DNA from: Acidobacteriota bacterium
GTDB taxonomy: Bacteria; Acidobacteriota; Blastocatellia; RBC074
DNA: 64,000 nucleotides
Assembly (NCBI GenBank): GCA_018268995.1
Contig: JAFDVL010000012.1
Span: 186,001 to 250,000, forward strand
Direction of reading: 5' to 3'
How positions within the stretch are numbered: the stretch's first letter is position 1; each line of letters opens with the position of its first letter. The notes below the pieces were generated by a model. It did not search any database. It was not told the origin of the DNA and worked only from the letters and a program-made list of their open reading frames with translations. The position numbers and the translations under genes are program-made. Positions 7,240 to 14,749 of the stretch are shown piece after piece.

Positions 7240-7617
7240 TTATTGCGGTATTACCAGTTCGGGGTAGCCGCAGATGGTTTGCTTGGTGGTATTAAAGTCG
7301 GCAAAGTCCACCATGAAGATGCCGTCCCAGGTGCTGTTGGCGATGCCGGGAAGTTGGCGAAGCTCTCGCAGCTTGCGACCGACATCCGCGGGAGAATGGC
7401 AGCCGGTAAACAAACTGACTTCGTATCGGGCGGTGTGATCGGCGTAGAACTTGCCTGACTGTTTGAAGTACACGATTTTGATGGTTACGGTTGCGGGCAA
7501 GCAAGTATGCTTGGGGCCAACGTTGTTTGGTAAACAGGAATCACAAAATCCTGCCGAACACGAAGGGCACGAGTCCATAATAGGTTTGGCTTGATGGCAA
7601 GCGGCACATTGTTCCAT
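7240..7617 (-). CDS. zinc-finger-containing unknown protein
   Basis: 125 residues from ATG 7617, with GGAGG upstream. The N-terminal 40 residues hold three CxxC-like pairs (CAAC, CPSC, CDSC) plus HTC, a likely double zinc site resembling a B-box or zinc-ribbon fold. The remainder is alpha/beta (TIKIVYFKQSGKFYADHTARYEV). The ribosome-site context matches that of 6325-6582, so both may be expressed alike. Function unknown. Confidence 0.5.
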   Translation of the reverse strand: MEQCAACHQAKPIMDSCPSCSAGFCDSCLPNNVGPKHTCLPATVTIKIVYFKQSGKFYADHTARYEVSLFTGCHSPADVGRKLRELRQLPGIANSTWDGIFMVDFADFNTTKQTICGYPELVIPQ

Positions 7618-7756
7618 ATGGTACCTCCAAAAAGAAAATTGAGAACGCTCATTCGGAAACGATGAAGTCGCGCGCGATGAATAAGGAATGATGAGAAGAT
7701 GCCGCAAGCGATGTTGCAGGATGATCCGAATATTCCTTATTCATCGTTCATCGCTC

Positions 7757-8131
7757 CTACTTTATTTGGAGCGCGATGGCGAGTACTTCTTCGTCGCTGA
7801 GGGAGAGGTGTTGTTGTGCGTATTGAATGCGTTGCCAGGCGCGTGCAATCCAGCCGGTATGTAGGATGGCAAAGTTAGCGAAGGCAATGACGTTTGGAGA
7901 AGCGGTTGCGAAGGTAATCACGGTTAATGCTTCTGCGAATAGGTTGAGATTGCTGGCCTGGTATTTGGCTCTGGCCTGGTGGGACCACGCTTCGACGAGT
8001 GCGGCTTCCCCGTGCTTGAAGAGCGTGCCATCGTGTGCGTGAAAGGCGATTGCGAGTTGATTGATGCCGATGCCGTTGGCATTAAAGATGGTTCCGAATT
8101 CGAGCCTGTATTCGAGTTTGTATGGCGTCAT
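7757..8131 (-). CDS. unknown LSDEE-motif protein
   Basis: 124 residues, ATG at 8131 with AGGAG. Beta-rich start, then a long Ala/Phe-rich helical middle. It ends with SLSDEEVLAIALQIK, the element shared with the genes at 3361 and 3765. Heptamer-like GTTCATC repeats lie just beyond its stop. No family recognised. Confidence 0.5.
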   Translation of the reverse strand: MTPYKLEYRLEFGTIFNANGIGINQLAIAFHAHDGTLFKHGEAALVEAWSHQARAKYQASNLNLFAEALTVITFATASPNVIAFANFAILHTGWIARAWQRIQYAQQHLSLSDEEVLAIALQIK

Positions 8132-8140
8132 GGGTTTCTC

Positions 8141-8533
8141 CTAGCAACATAACGCTTGTTCGACGTAGAGGGCAGTGGTCAGTAAGCTCATTTGGCGACA
8201 CTGGAAGTGATGCCGGGCGTGGCGGACAAGGTGAGCGAGTTGCGGGTACGTCTCGGTGTATAAGTTAAGGCGTGAGCGAGTGGCGCAGGCGACGTGGGCG
8301 CTCAGGTGCTTATAGACAACCTCAGCCTTCAGAGAGCGGATTTCCTGCGCGGTGAGTTGGCGGTTCTGTAGTTGGTGGATGACGAACTGCACAGCCTGGC
8401 TGAGTGCCTTTTGTTCCGTTGCAAGCAGGTCTGTGATGCGTTGGCGAGCAATTCGTAGATCGGCCCGGGCGTCGTGCCGGGGAACGGTGACAATGAGTTT
8501 GGATGTTGATTTGATAGTTTCCGTGATTTGCAT
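8141..8533 (-). CDS. helical protein of unknown function
   Basis: 130 residues, ATG at 8533 with CAGGAG. Strongly helical, with many Arg, Gln and His residues (ARADLRIARQRITDLL; YPQLAHLVRHARHHFQCRQ), suggesting a nucleic-acid-binding or coiled protein. It is followed within 10 bp by 7757-8131, so the two form an operon. No family recognised. Confidence 0.5.
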   Translation of the reverse strand: MQITETIKSTSKLIVTVPRHDARADLRIARQRITDLLATEQKALSQAVQFVIHQLQNRQLTAQEIRSLKAEVVYKHLSAHVACATRSRLNLYTETYPQLAHLVRHARHHFQCRQMSLLTTALYVEQALCC

Positions 8534-8552
8534 AATATTCTCCTGTTAGTGA

Positions 8553-8594
8553 AAGTCAGAAGTCGGAAGTCGGAAGTCGGAAGTCAGGAGTCGG
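8553..8594. repeat. heptanucleotide tandem repeat array
   Basis: Six units (AAGTCAG, AAGTCGG three times, AAGTCAG, GAGTCGG) in the leader of 8141-8533. Confidence 0.8.
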
Positions 8595-8628
8595 AATTCT
8601 TCAACTCCTCGTTCTAATTACACTTCCT

Positions 8629-8649
8629 TGCGATCTTTTAAAAATGAAA
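8629..8649 (-). promoter_or_regulatory. recurrent intergenic motif, site 5
   Basis: Copy of the motif (TGCGATCTTTTAAAAATGAA) about 97 bp upstream of the gene at 8141-8533 and just behind a terminator. Confidence 0.5.
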
Positions 8650-8680
8650 GGTTGGGGAGGGAAAAAGCTGGTTGCTTCGG

Positions 8681-8719
8681 CAAAAAAACAATAGGGAGAA
8701 GGTTGTAAGTCTTCTCCCT
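8681..8719 (-). terminator. rho-independent terminator after second SSB gene
   Basis: Minus-strand hairpin with a 9-bp perfect stem (AGGGAGAAG at 8693-8701, CTTCTCCCT at 8711-8719) followed by ATTGTTTTTTTG. Confidence 0.85.
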
Positions 8720-8749
8720 GCGGTGAATTCAGGAGACAGACGCGATGAA

Positions 8750-8784
8750 TTCTGAATCCTGTCTTCTGTCTTCTGAATTCTGTT
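8750..8784. repeat. heptanucleotide tandem repeat array
   Basis: Five units (TTCTGAA, TCCTGTC, TTCTGTC, TTCTGAA, TTCTGTT) between the stop of the second SSB gene and its terminator. Confidence 0.75.
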
Positions 8785-8788
8785 GGTT

Positions 8789-9184
8789 TTACGCGGCATT
8801 GCGAGCTGCACGAGACTCCGTGGTACTCAACAGTTTGAACGCCTGCACCTGGATTTGGTTGTCCTTGCGCTCAACGCCGTCCTTGTCGGTGTACGTGCGT
8901 TGTTCGTATTTGCCCTTGATCCAAACACAATCGCCGGGCTTGCGCTGAGTGTGATGGAGCGTGGCGAGGTTTTGCCACCAGACGAGCGAGACGTGGGCGG
9001 ATGTGCCGTTGTCGATGTCATCTTCGGACATCTGGCTGTAGCCGCCGATATTGACGACCTTTTTGTTGCTGGCGGTGGTGCGCACATCATTGATGCCACC
9101 AATGACGACTTTGCCGGTGAAGATGCCTTCTTCGATTTTGGCCGGTGAGAATTTGCGAGTTTCGCCTGATTTATCGCTAGACAT
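8789..9184 (-). CDS. single-stranded DNA-binding-like protein 2
   Basis: 131 residues. OB-fold pattern like SSB (FTGKVVIGGINDVRTT, VNIGGYSQ, SLVWWQNLATLHH, VWIKGKYEQRTYTDKDGV) but diverged from SSB 1, and without a DIPF-type acidic tip; it ends SRAARNAA. It could be a specialised SSB or part of a mixed tetramer, unable to recruit the usual tip-binding partners. The ATG has AGGAG; the leader shares the motif and about 45 bp of downstream similarity with ssb 1. Confidence 0.75.
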   Translation of the reverse strand: MSSDKSGETRKFSPAKIEEGIFTGKVVIGGINDVRTTASNKKVVNIGGYSQMSEDDIDNGTSAHVSLVWWQNLATLHHTQRKPGDCVWIKGKYEQRTYTDKDGVERKDNQIQVQAFKLLSTTESRAARNAA

Positions 9185-9228
9185 AAAGAGATCTCCTAGA
9201 TTGGTTGAAGTTGAGGAAAGAGATGGGG

Positions 9229-9263
9229 GAATTGAGAATTGATAGTTGACAATTGAGAATTGA
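9229..9263. repeat. heptanucleotide tandem repeat array
   Basis: Five units (GAATTGA twice, TAGTTGA, CAATTGA, GAATTGA) in the leader of the second SSB gene. Confidence 0.75.
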
Positions 9264-9318
9264 TCTTTTCTCGGCCTTCCCTGCCCTTCCCTGCCAGTTA
9301 TTGTTTGAACACCATCCC

Positions 9319-9339
9319 TGCTGTCTTTAAAAAGTGAAA
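9319..9339 (-). promoter_or_regulatory. recurrent intergenic motif, site 6
   Basis: Copy of the motif (TGCTGTCTTTAAAAAGTGAA) about 135 bp upstream of the second SSB gene; the sequence toward the gene resembles that after site 4. Confidence 0.55.
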
Positions 9340-9402
9340 AAGCGTCAGGAGGAAATGATGAGCGCGTTCGGCGGAACGATGAATGATTGAGGGTAACGCA
9401 CC

Positions 9403-9430
9403 CGATTCATCGTTCATCGTTCATCGCTCC
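9403..9430. repeat. heptanucleotide tandem repeat array
   Basis: About four units (ATTCATC, GTTCATC, GTTCATC, GCTCCTA) at the 3' end of the PEP-CTERM gene; a shorter version lies at about 7738-7758. Confidence 0.6.
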
Positions 9431-10050
9431 TACTTCTCTGGTCGCTTCTTGAGCCTGCGGGCAACAAACGCCAGCCCAGTGCCAAGCAGGAGCAGGGTCG
9501 CGGGTTCCGGCACATCTGCACGGGGGAGTCTGGCAATCATCTCCTGGGTGTTGCCGGAGGGAGTGATGATGATATAAGGGGTCGTATCCCAGCCGGTGCG
9601 AGTGCTGCTGAGAGCAAGATTCGCCCAGTAGCTGTTGGTTCCAAGCGCCGGGTTCAGGAGTCCCCACATGGCCGATTGGATGAAGCCTTCAGAGCCTGCA
9701 TTGCGCGGATCAAGCATTTGCTCATAGAGCCACGTGGCGGCAGTGTAATTGGTAATGAGGTTGGGTTGACGCGTGGCGCTGAGGTCGTCCAGGCGGCTAA
9801 CGGTGGCTGTGTAGGGCACATTCAAAGCTGGGCCTGGGCGAGTATAATCCACACAGACCATCTGGATGGTCTGAGGGACGGAAGAGGACGTAAGGATGGC
9901 GTTGTGGTGACCGGTAGCCCAGCCGGTTGGTGTGATTGTGACCGTGTTGGGAGAAAGTGTGAGGGGGTCGGCGAGCGCGACCGAGGAAAGAGCGAGAAGC
10001 CCGAAAGCGACCCCAATTACTGCAAAGATGCAAATGGCAATTTGTTTCAT
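9430..10050 (-). CDS. PEP-CTERM sorting-signal protein
   Basis: 206 residues from ATG 10050 (a TTG or CTG further upstream would add nine residues). It has an N-terminal signal peptide (KQIAICIFAVIGVAFGLLALSSVALA) and a C-terminal tripartite PEP-CTERM tail: VPEPATLLLLGTGLAFVARRLKKR. Such tails are processed by exosortase and direct proteins to the surface or exopolysaccharide matrix. The middle part resembles PEP-CTERM cargo that carries no enzyme motif. No exosortase gene is visible in this window, so the host chromosome would have to supply it. Confidence 0.75.
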   Translation of the reverse strand: MKQIAICIFAVIGVAFGLLALSSVALADPLTLSPNTVTITPTGWATGHHNAILTSSSVPQTIQMVCVDYTRPGPALNVPYTATVSRLDDLSATRQPNLITNYTAATWLYEQMLDPRNAGSEGFIQSAMWGLLNPALGTNSYWANLALSSTRTGWDTTPYIIITPSGNTQEMIARLPRADVPEPATLLLLGTGLAFVARRLKKRPEK

Positions 10051-10104
10051 GAAATTTCCCAGGTAAGAGGAAAGCAATTGAGAGAATTCAGAAGGTGACT
10101 ATTA

Positions 10105-10125
10105 ATTCTCCATTCTCAATTCTCA
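10105..10125. repeat. short heptanucleotide repeat
   Basis: Three units (ATTCTCC, ATTCTCA, ATTCTCA) between two secreted or membrane protein genes. Confidence 0.6.
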
Positions 10126-10146
10126 ATTGCTTTCCGTGTTTTTGGA

Positions 10147-10536
10147 CTACTGGCCGATGATCTTGGCCAGCGCTTGTGTTGGGTTGGGAACGAAGGGCAG
10201 CGGGATCGGGACGCCGGTCGCGGAAGTGAAGGTTAGTGTGCCCGTACCAAAGAGCCGGTCAATGGGTGACTGCGTCAGTTCGCACTCCAGAATGCTGGCC
10301 GTCCAAACCGTTTTGGCGTGGACGTAGAAAGGCATCACGGTTTTGATCTCGACGCGGTTGGCGTAGACGGTATACGTCGTAGCCTCTGCCCAATAGAGGA
10401 AACTGACCATCAGTAGGGCGGCGATGGTGGTGACGATGAAGATGGCTCTGAGGTCGCCTAAATAAATGATTGCGCCGATTACGAAAATGCTAATAAGTGC
10501 AGGAAGTAAAGTAAAAGCGAACTTGTTTGGTTTCAT
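10147..10536 (-). CDS. membrane protein with bacterial PH-like domain
   Basis: 129 residues from ATG 10536. Two transmembrane helices in a hairpin (about residues 8-25 and 29-46) followed by a bPH2-like domain: YTVYANRVEIKTVMPFYVHAKTVWTASILECEL..GTGTLTFTSATG. Proteins of this kind anchor a small beta barrel at the cytoplasmic face. The start overlaps the tail of the upstream peptidase frame, and recurrent motif site 7 lies 45 bp upstream. Confidence 0.6.
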   Translation of the reverse strand: MKPNKFAFTLLPALISIFVIGAIIYLGDLRAIFIVTTIAALLMVSFLYWAEATTYTVYANRVEIKTVMPFYVHAKTVWTASILECELTQSPIDRLFGTGTLTFTSATGVPIPLPFVPNPTQALAKIIGQ

Positions 10537-11215
10537 GGAATTGTGTAGGGAATTGAAGTGTTCCCTTCCTTTCAAGTTCCTGCTGGCCAATCAAAAGTGA
10601 AGAATTCCATTCCTTGACGATTGCCTCTAACGCCTGAATGCGTTTTTTATGAGAGGGGTGAATTTTATCTCCCTTCCCATCGGGAACAAGTTTGTAGAGC
10701 GCGGTGGCAATTGTCATCGGGTCTTGACTTACCTGAATCATCGTCCAGGCGGACACAATGTCCGCGAAATATTCATCCTGTTCGTTGTAGTTCTGAAGGA
10801 CGCGTGTACCGTAGCGGTGTCCAAGCTCATGTCCCATGACCGCAAGAAACGCTATTGGGGAAAGCTTCTCGGCTTCTTTCACATCCACGAAGACATTTCC
10901 GGCCATATCGGAATCAATACCGGTGGGACGCTGCTTAAAGAAGCAGACGTTGGTGTGCGAGTTGTGAATTTGGAGCGCCTGCTCGATGACGGGGCGCCAC
11001 TTCGCAGGGGTCGGGACAACCTTGCCTTCGTGCGCGAACTGCGGACAATGGCAGTCGAAATCGCCAAAGGGCTTTTCCGGTTGGCGCATGTAGTCGCGGA
11101 TGAGGGTTACTTTTTGGTGATCAATGTTCCAGTTGCCCGTGAAGAAATCCTGTGCGGTCGGGACACGGTTTAAGAGAGATGTGAGCGTAATGGTCGTGAG
11201 GAGTAGTAGTTTCAT
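10490..11215 (-). CDS. secreted metallopeptidase with HExxH site
   Basis: 241 residues from ATG 11215 (MKLLLLTTITLTSLL signal peptide). The zinc site MGHELGHRYG is followed about 20 residues later by DEYFADIVSAW, supplying the third ligand, as in M48-like peptidases. It probably acts in the periplasm or outside. The last 40 residues (after VKEW) overlap the next gene and the conserved intergenic motif, so the original stop may have lain nearer to 10600. Specificity unknown. Confidence 0.65.
   Translation of the reverse strand: MKLLLLTTITLTSLLNRVPTAQDFFTGNWNIDHQKVTLIRDYMRQPEKPFGDFDCHCPQFAHEGKVVPTPAKWRPVIEQALQIHNSHTNVCFFKQRPTGIDSDMAGNVFVDVKEAEKLSPIAFLAVMGHELGHRYGTRVLQNYNEQDEYFADIVSAWTMIQVSQDPMTIATALYKLVPDGKGDKIHPSHKKRIQALEAIVKEWNSSLLIGQQELERKGTLQFPTQFHETKQVRFYFTSCTY
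10581..10602 (-). promoter_or_regulatory. recurrent intergenic motif, site 7
   Basis: Copy of the motif (TGCTGGCCAATCAAAAGTGA), about 45 bp upstream of the start at 10536, inside the last codons of the upstream peptidase frame. Confidence 0.5.
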
Positions 11216-11291
11216 ATTGCAAAAAGTCTTTTTCCTTTCTGCAACCTGAGTACCACTCTCCATTTCGCGCATTAGCGCGAAGGAATTTACA

Positions 11292-11546
11292 TTAGACGCT
11301 CATCCAATAACGGAAACCAAGACGCTGATTGATAGTGCGCAGGAGCGGGTTGTATTTCTCTTGCGTGTCGCCCGGCACACGCCCGTGCGCGATGTCGGTG
11401 AGCGTGATGCCATCCACCGCCAAAGCGATGCGCTCCTCAACCGTCATAAAATGGCGATAAATAAGTGAGTGGGCTTCTTCGCCTTCCAAATAGCCCTCTT
11501 TAATAGCTTCCCAAATTTCAGCATCAACCGGCGTAATAGGAGTCAT
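11292..11546 (-). CDS. small protein of unknown function
   Basis: 84 residues; ATG 11546 is preferred over an ATG three codons earlier because AAGAAAGG is then at normal spacing. Acidic helical N-terminus (DAEIWEAIKEGYLEGEEAHSL) followed by RIALAVDGITLTDIAHGRVPGD and an Arg/Tyr-rich end. It may be a small DNA-binding or partner protein; no family recognised. Confidence 0.45.
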   Translation of the reverse strand: MTPITPVDAEIWEAIKEGYLEGEEAHSLIYRHFMTVEERIALAVDGITLTDIAHGRVPGDTQEKYNPLLRTINQRLGFRYWMSV

Positions 11547-11597
11547 AACATTCATTCCTTTCTTTAGTTCGTTCAGACGTCTGAAGCGAAGAAGCGT

Positions 11598-11888
11598 TTA
11601 GGCGTCTGAATTGAGTTTTTCGAGAAAATGCAGATTCTTCAACTGATAGTAGTTCAGCGGCGCTGCATTGGCTTTGTCCCGGATAAGCTGATCGCGATAG
11701 CGGGACAGGTCAATATTGTGCTGGCTGGCAATCGCCTCTAAAGCCTCAATGGTTTTGACTTCGCGGGGCTGGCCTCCCACTTCAAAGGCGAGGTCTTCGT
11801 CTTCGTCAAAGATTTGCAGAAAGTAGGTTTGCAACGGATTGTCCCAACCAACTGAAACATCGGATTGTGGTACGTGATAGCGTGACAT
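11598..11888 (-). CDS. small acidic protein of unknown function
   Basis: 96 residues from ATG 11888 with GGAG upstream. Acidic patch (FDEDEDLAFEVGG) followed by a helical C-terminal half. It lies 6 bp downstream of the 11894 gene and is probably co-transcribed. The upstream extension of this frame is antisense-like Arg/Ser-rich sequence and was not included. Confidence 0.5.
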   Translation of the reverse strand: MSRYHVPQSDVSVGWDNPLQTYFLQIFDEDEDLAFEVGGQPREVKTIEALEAIASQHNIDLSRYRDQLIRDKANAAPLNYYQLKNLHFLEKLNSDA

Positions 11889-11893
11889 AAATC

Positions 11894-12421
11894 CTATTCT
11901 CCGCCGCGGCAGGTAATAGCAGCGCTCGCAGCCAATTGATGAGAGGTAAATTGGCGCTGAACCTGGTTGATGGATTGGTCGTAGATCGGTCGGTCGAAGG
12001 GCTGTTCTTGCTGCTTTGCTATGCCTGCTTCCAGCGCCCGGCTGAAGGCAGGTGAGAAGGTAAAGGCTCGCATTGCCTTGAGAATGCCGGTTGAAGCATC
12101 GACGAGAAACACCTGAAGCAGAATGCGTGTTTCGCGTGTAGCTGGTGCAGGGATTTCTGCCACTGCTTCCGGCGCCAAGTGGATGCTGAAGGGCGCATCG
12201 GACCAGGGAATGGAGCGGCCAAAGCGAAAGCAAACAAAGATCACTGGGCCGACGACTTTTAGGGCAAACTCGGCGGGATCGGCGGCGGCGGCTTGAATCT
12301 CTGCTGGCGTCGGATGGTTGTAACACAGCACAAGCTGATAGTGACCCGCCCGGTAGTCGTAGGCCACACCTTCGGGCCACCTGTCTTTGTCGGGGTGAAA
12401 AAGAGAACCGATTTTAAATAT
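11894..12421 (-). CDS. unknown plasmid-type protein, start uncertain
   Basis: About 175 residues. No ATG, GTG or TTG fits the start of the coding pattern; the best placed codon is ATA at 12421, 11 nt after AGGAG, an unusual start. The protein is alpha/beta with conserved-looking blocks (GHYQLVLCYNHPTPAEIQA, VIFVCFRFG, PWSDAPFSIHLAP, LLQVFLVDASTG). This type of protein is typical of accessory plasmid or phage regions, but I know no function. Confidence 0.5.
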   Translation of the reverse strand: MFKIGSLFHPDKDRWPEGVAYDYRAGHYQLVLCYNHPTPAEIQAAAADPAEFALKVVGPVIFVCFRFGRSIPWSDAPFSIHLAPEAVAEIPAPATRETRILLQVFLVDASTGILKAMRAFTFSPAFSRALEAGIAKQQEQPFDRPIYDQSINQVQRQFTSHQLAASAAITCRGGE

Positions 12422-12477
12422 GTGCCTAGCGTCTCCTAGAAAGGGATTCGGGATTGGAGGGAAAAGGGTGCGAGAGG

Positions 12478-12960
12478 CTATAACCTGAGTGGCAGCCCGG
12501 CTTGCTCCAGCTTCTCTCTCGCCCCTTCCCAATCGAGATCAGGATGGATGGTGTGCAATTCAGCTAATGCCCACTTCGTGAGGAACGGCATATCCTCTAA
12601 GCAGTCGTACAGAATGGAGCGATCTGCCGCGTCATAGATTGCTTCGTCGCTAGGGATGAATTGCGTGAGGCTGCTGGCGTGATACCAGTGCCAGTTGCCG
12701 GCGGCAAAGTCGAGGAGGACTTGCTCTTCGACGGCCATCACGATACCCACTTCACCCGTGGCGTACACGCGCGCGGGGAATCCAATCGCGAGCGGAAGGA
12801 ATCTGTCGAGTGATTGGGTGATTGGGTTAATGAGAGAATGACAAGCTGGACACCGCTCAGGCAGCACGGTCATGTCGGCGGCGACGGGGATGGCTTCGAT
12901 GAGTTTGCCGCAATCTGTGTTGGTGCATTTGCCAAGGAGTGGGGAATGGAAGTCTGACAT
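12478..12960 (-). CDS. zinc-ribbon unknown protein
   Basis: 160 residues from ATG 12960 with GGAG upstream. N-terminal zinc ribbon (CTNTDCGK, then CPACHSL), followed by a central segment with RVYATGEVGIVMAVEEQVLLDF (SH3-like barrel pattern) and a helical C-terminus. Probably a cytosolic regulatory or nucleic-acid-binding protein. It stands upstream of 11894-12421 with about 55 bp between. Confidence 0.45.
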   Translation of the reverse strand: MSDFHSPLLGKCTNTDCGKLIEAIPVAADMTVLPERCPACHSLINPITQSLDRFLPLAIGFPARVYATGEVGIVMAVEEQVLLDFAAGNWHWYHASSLTQFIPSDEAIYDAADRSILYDCLEDMPFLTKWALAELHTIHPDLDWEGAREKLEQAGLPLRL

Positions 12961-12982
12961 GTTGGTTCTATTCTCCAAGAAA

Positions 12983-13045
12983 GTTAACGGTTAACAGCGA
13001 ACAGTTGACAGCAGTAAGAATTCAGAATTCAGGAGTCAGAATTCA
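12983..13045. repeat. longest heptanucleotide repeat array
   Basis: Nine units in one register: GTTAACG, GTTAACA, GCGAACA, GTTGACA, GCAGTAA, GAATTCA, GAATTCA, GGAGTCA, GAATTCA. The array reaches the stop codon of the 13043 gene. Confidence 0.85.
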
Positions 13046-13837
13046 GAAAGGGATTTCGGAATTGGAGGGAGCGGTATTGACTGTTACTTCCCTTCCAATC
13101 GTCAAAAGGTTGTTTTCCAATGTGGCCGTGTAAAGCCACTGCTCATTTGACCAGCCTTCTACTTGCGCCTGAATCGCGAAGATCGCCGTCATATCGAGTA
13201 AGGCAGCAGGCAACTCAATAGGGGCAGCTTGCAGTTCTGCGAGGCAGGCTTCGGTGTCCAGGATCTGGTATTGGAGAGGTTCCTCGCCGTACTCGGCTTC
13301 GGGCGGGAGGTTCATGATGCTTCCCACTGCGAAGGCGGGTCGGGTTCCCGCCACCTGTGCTTCTTCCCATGCGAGCCAGGGAGTCTGCCGAATCTGTTCC
13401 AGCGCCGACTCCTCATCCCAGTGTTCAATCTCGACGCGGTCACCCGTGGGGCTGAGAACCGTAAAGAAGCTTGGGACTTCCATTGCCGGCAGGTTCGATA
13501 GAGCTTCCGCCAATGAACGCAGGTTGATGCGGTGGAGGGCCTTCTGCAAATGGGGTCTTGTTTCGGCGTAGAGGAGGTAGTAGGTCGCATTAATCTGGAC
13601 TGGACGGCAGGGCAAACCGTCTGGGTTGAGGCCGATCTGGGTTAGGGATTGAATGCTACGAGTGAAGGCCGTTGTTGCTGAGACAATGCTCGAATAGCAG
13701 ACAATCGCTCCGTCTCCCATATTGTTCCGCGCTCGCTCGTTGGATTCTTCCTCTTGCGCTTGTGTGAATTCAACCAGCCGATCCATCGCGGTGAAGATTT
13801 CAGAAAAGAGGTTTTGGGGGATCAAGAAATAGATCAT
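13043..13837 (-). CDS. unknown protein with SSB-like C-terminal tip
   Basis: 264 residues. No known domain recognised; an alpha/beta protein with an acidic central region. The notable feature is its last residues, NSEIPF, which resemble the SSB C-terminal tip (DIPF/EIPF after an acidic stretch) that docks onto SSB-interacting proteins such as exonuclease I, RecO or polymerase subunits. It may imitate SSB or belong to a shared binding network with SSB 1 of this element. A chance ending is possible because only six residues are involved. Confidence 0.5.
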   Translation of the reverse strand: MIYFLIPQNLFSEIFTAMDRLVEFTQAQEEESNERARNNMGDGAIVCYSSIVSATTAFTRSIQSLTQIGLNPDGLPCRPVQINATYYLLYAETRPHLQKALHRINLRSLAEALSNLPAMEVPSFFTVLSPTGDRVEIEHWDEESALEQIRQTPWLAWEEAQVAGTRPAFAVGSIMNLPPEAEYGEEPLQYQILDTEACLAELQAAPIELPAALLDMTAIFAIQAQVEGWSNEQWLYTATLENNLLTIGREVTVNTAPSNSEIPF

Positions 13838-13846
13838 AAATTACGC

Positions 13847-13876
13847 CAAAGGAGACTGTCGCACTTTAGGCGGCAG
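13847..13876. repeat. 30-bp repeat related to the isrB 3' end
   Basis: Matches 16347-16376 at 25 of 30 positions and, like that copy, carries a TAA stop inside CGCCTAA. It may be a solitary right-end remnant of an IsrB-type element. Confidence 0.5.
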
Positions 13877-14204
13877 CAGGATTTGGACTCGCTTTGCTTT
13901 GAACGCGAGAACCTGACTTGAGAAGAGGACGAATCCCTTTTTTAGCTTTGGAGCGAATGAGGCCGCGCTCGACAGCGAGGTCATACATTTGTTGATGCAA
14001 GTCGCTTTTATCCAGCAGCCGGATAAAAGAGGGGAGCGTGAGAAAACCGTCTTCGACGGCCTCGTCAACTTCGTCGTCCCAGAATTCGAGGATCGTTTTT
14101 TGCGTGTTGGCATTTCGTAGCTCGATATGTTTGCGGTCCCGCTCGAACCAGGTATGCAGCTCGGTGTTGTTAATTGAAAATGGTGTGTTTGGTTGGAATG
14201 GCAT
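13866..14204 (-). CDS. plasmid-type unknown protein
   Basis: 112 residues, ATG at 14204 with AGGAGG. It contains ELHTWFERDRKHIELRN and TILEFWDDEVDEAVEDGFL, a recognisable pattern of conserved hypothetical proteins that accompany replication and antirestriction genes on plasmids. The basic C-terminal tail (SKAKKGIRPLLKSGSRVQSKAS) could contact DNA. Its end lies within a 30-bp repeat that also forms the end of isrB. Confidence 0.5.
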   Translation of the reverse strand: MPFQPNTPFSINNTELHTWFERDRKHIELRNANTQKTILEFWDDEVDEAVEDGFLTLPSFIRLLDKSDLHQQMYDLAVERGLIRSKAKKGIRPLLKSGSRVQSKASPNPAAA

Positions 14205-14227
14205 GCGTGCCTCCTGTTAGTTGAGAA

Positions 14228-14746
14228 TCACAAATCCTGAAGAAAGTCTTCGGGGTCGGATTCCATGATCGCTTGACTCAGGTCGCAGCCTGGAAACTCG
14301 TCTTGCAATTGGAGTGCAACAGTGGAGCGAAAGCTTGCCTGGATTTCGGCAATGCGGCGGCGTAAGCGTTCAACCTCGGCAGCGGCATTCTGCTCGGCTG
14401 CTTGCCAAAGCGTGATGGCGCGCGTTACGGCGCTGAGTTTTGTTTCCAGGTCGATGACAAGGTCTGGGCAGTCGCCGTAGCCGGTGAATTCCTTGATTTC
14501 GGCCTGTAGGATTGTTTTGTATTTCCGCAGTGCCTCCGGCCAGGTGTCGGCACTGCGAGCTTCGTGAGCGGCCTGTTCCTGCCATTGCTGCGCACGGCGT
14601 TGCCTTTCTCTTGCTTCGCGTTCCTGGAAGGCGTCAACTTGCTGGCGCAACGCGGCAGCTTCTTCTTCAGCGCGCCGTGCAGTGTCTTGCCAGGCGCGTA
14701 ATTCGCGGTTCGCATTTTGTGTTTGGAAAGCTCGTTGGTGTGACAT
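14228..14746 (-). CDS. coiled-coil protein of unknown function
   Basis: 172 residues. Residues 15-70 form a strong coiled coil (RRAEEEAAALRQQVDAFQEREARERQRRAQ), followed by a middle part with TGYGDCPDLVIDLETKL and a second coiled coil (AAAEVERLRRRIAEIQ). The end is acidic (ESDPEDFLQDL). Probably oligomeric and structural. It directly follows the macro-NADAR gene with 3 bp between, so they share a transcript. Confidence 0.5.
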   Translation of the reverse strand: MSHQRAFQTQNANRELRAWQDTARRAEEEAAALRQQVDAFQEREARERQRRAQQWQEQAAHEARSADTWPEALRKYKTILQAEIKEFTGYGDCPDLVIDLETKLSAVTRAITLWQAAEQNAAAEVERLRRRIAEIQASFRSTVALQLQDEFPGCDLSQAIMESDPEDFLQDL

Positions 14747-14749
14747 AGT

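Noticed and set aside
2864-13045. Heptamer arrays as possible CRISPR
   Set aside because: Units are 7 bp with no spacers, and no cas genes are present.
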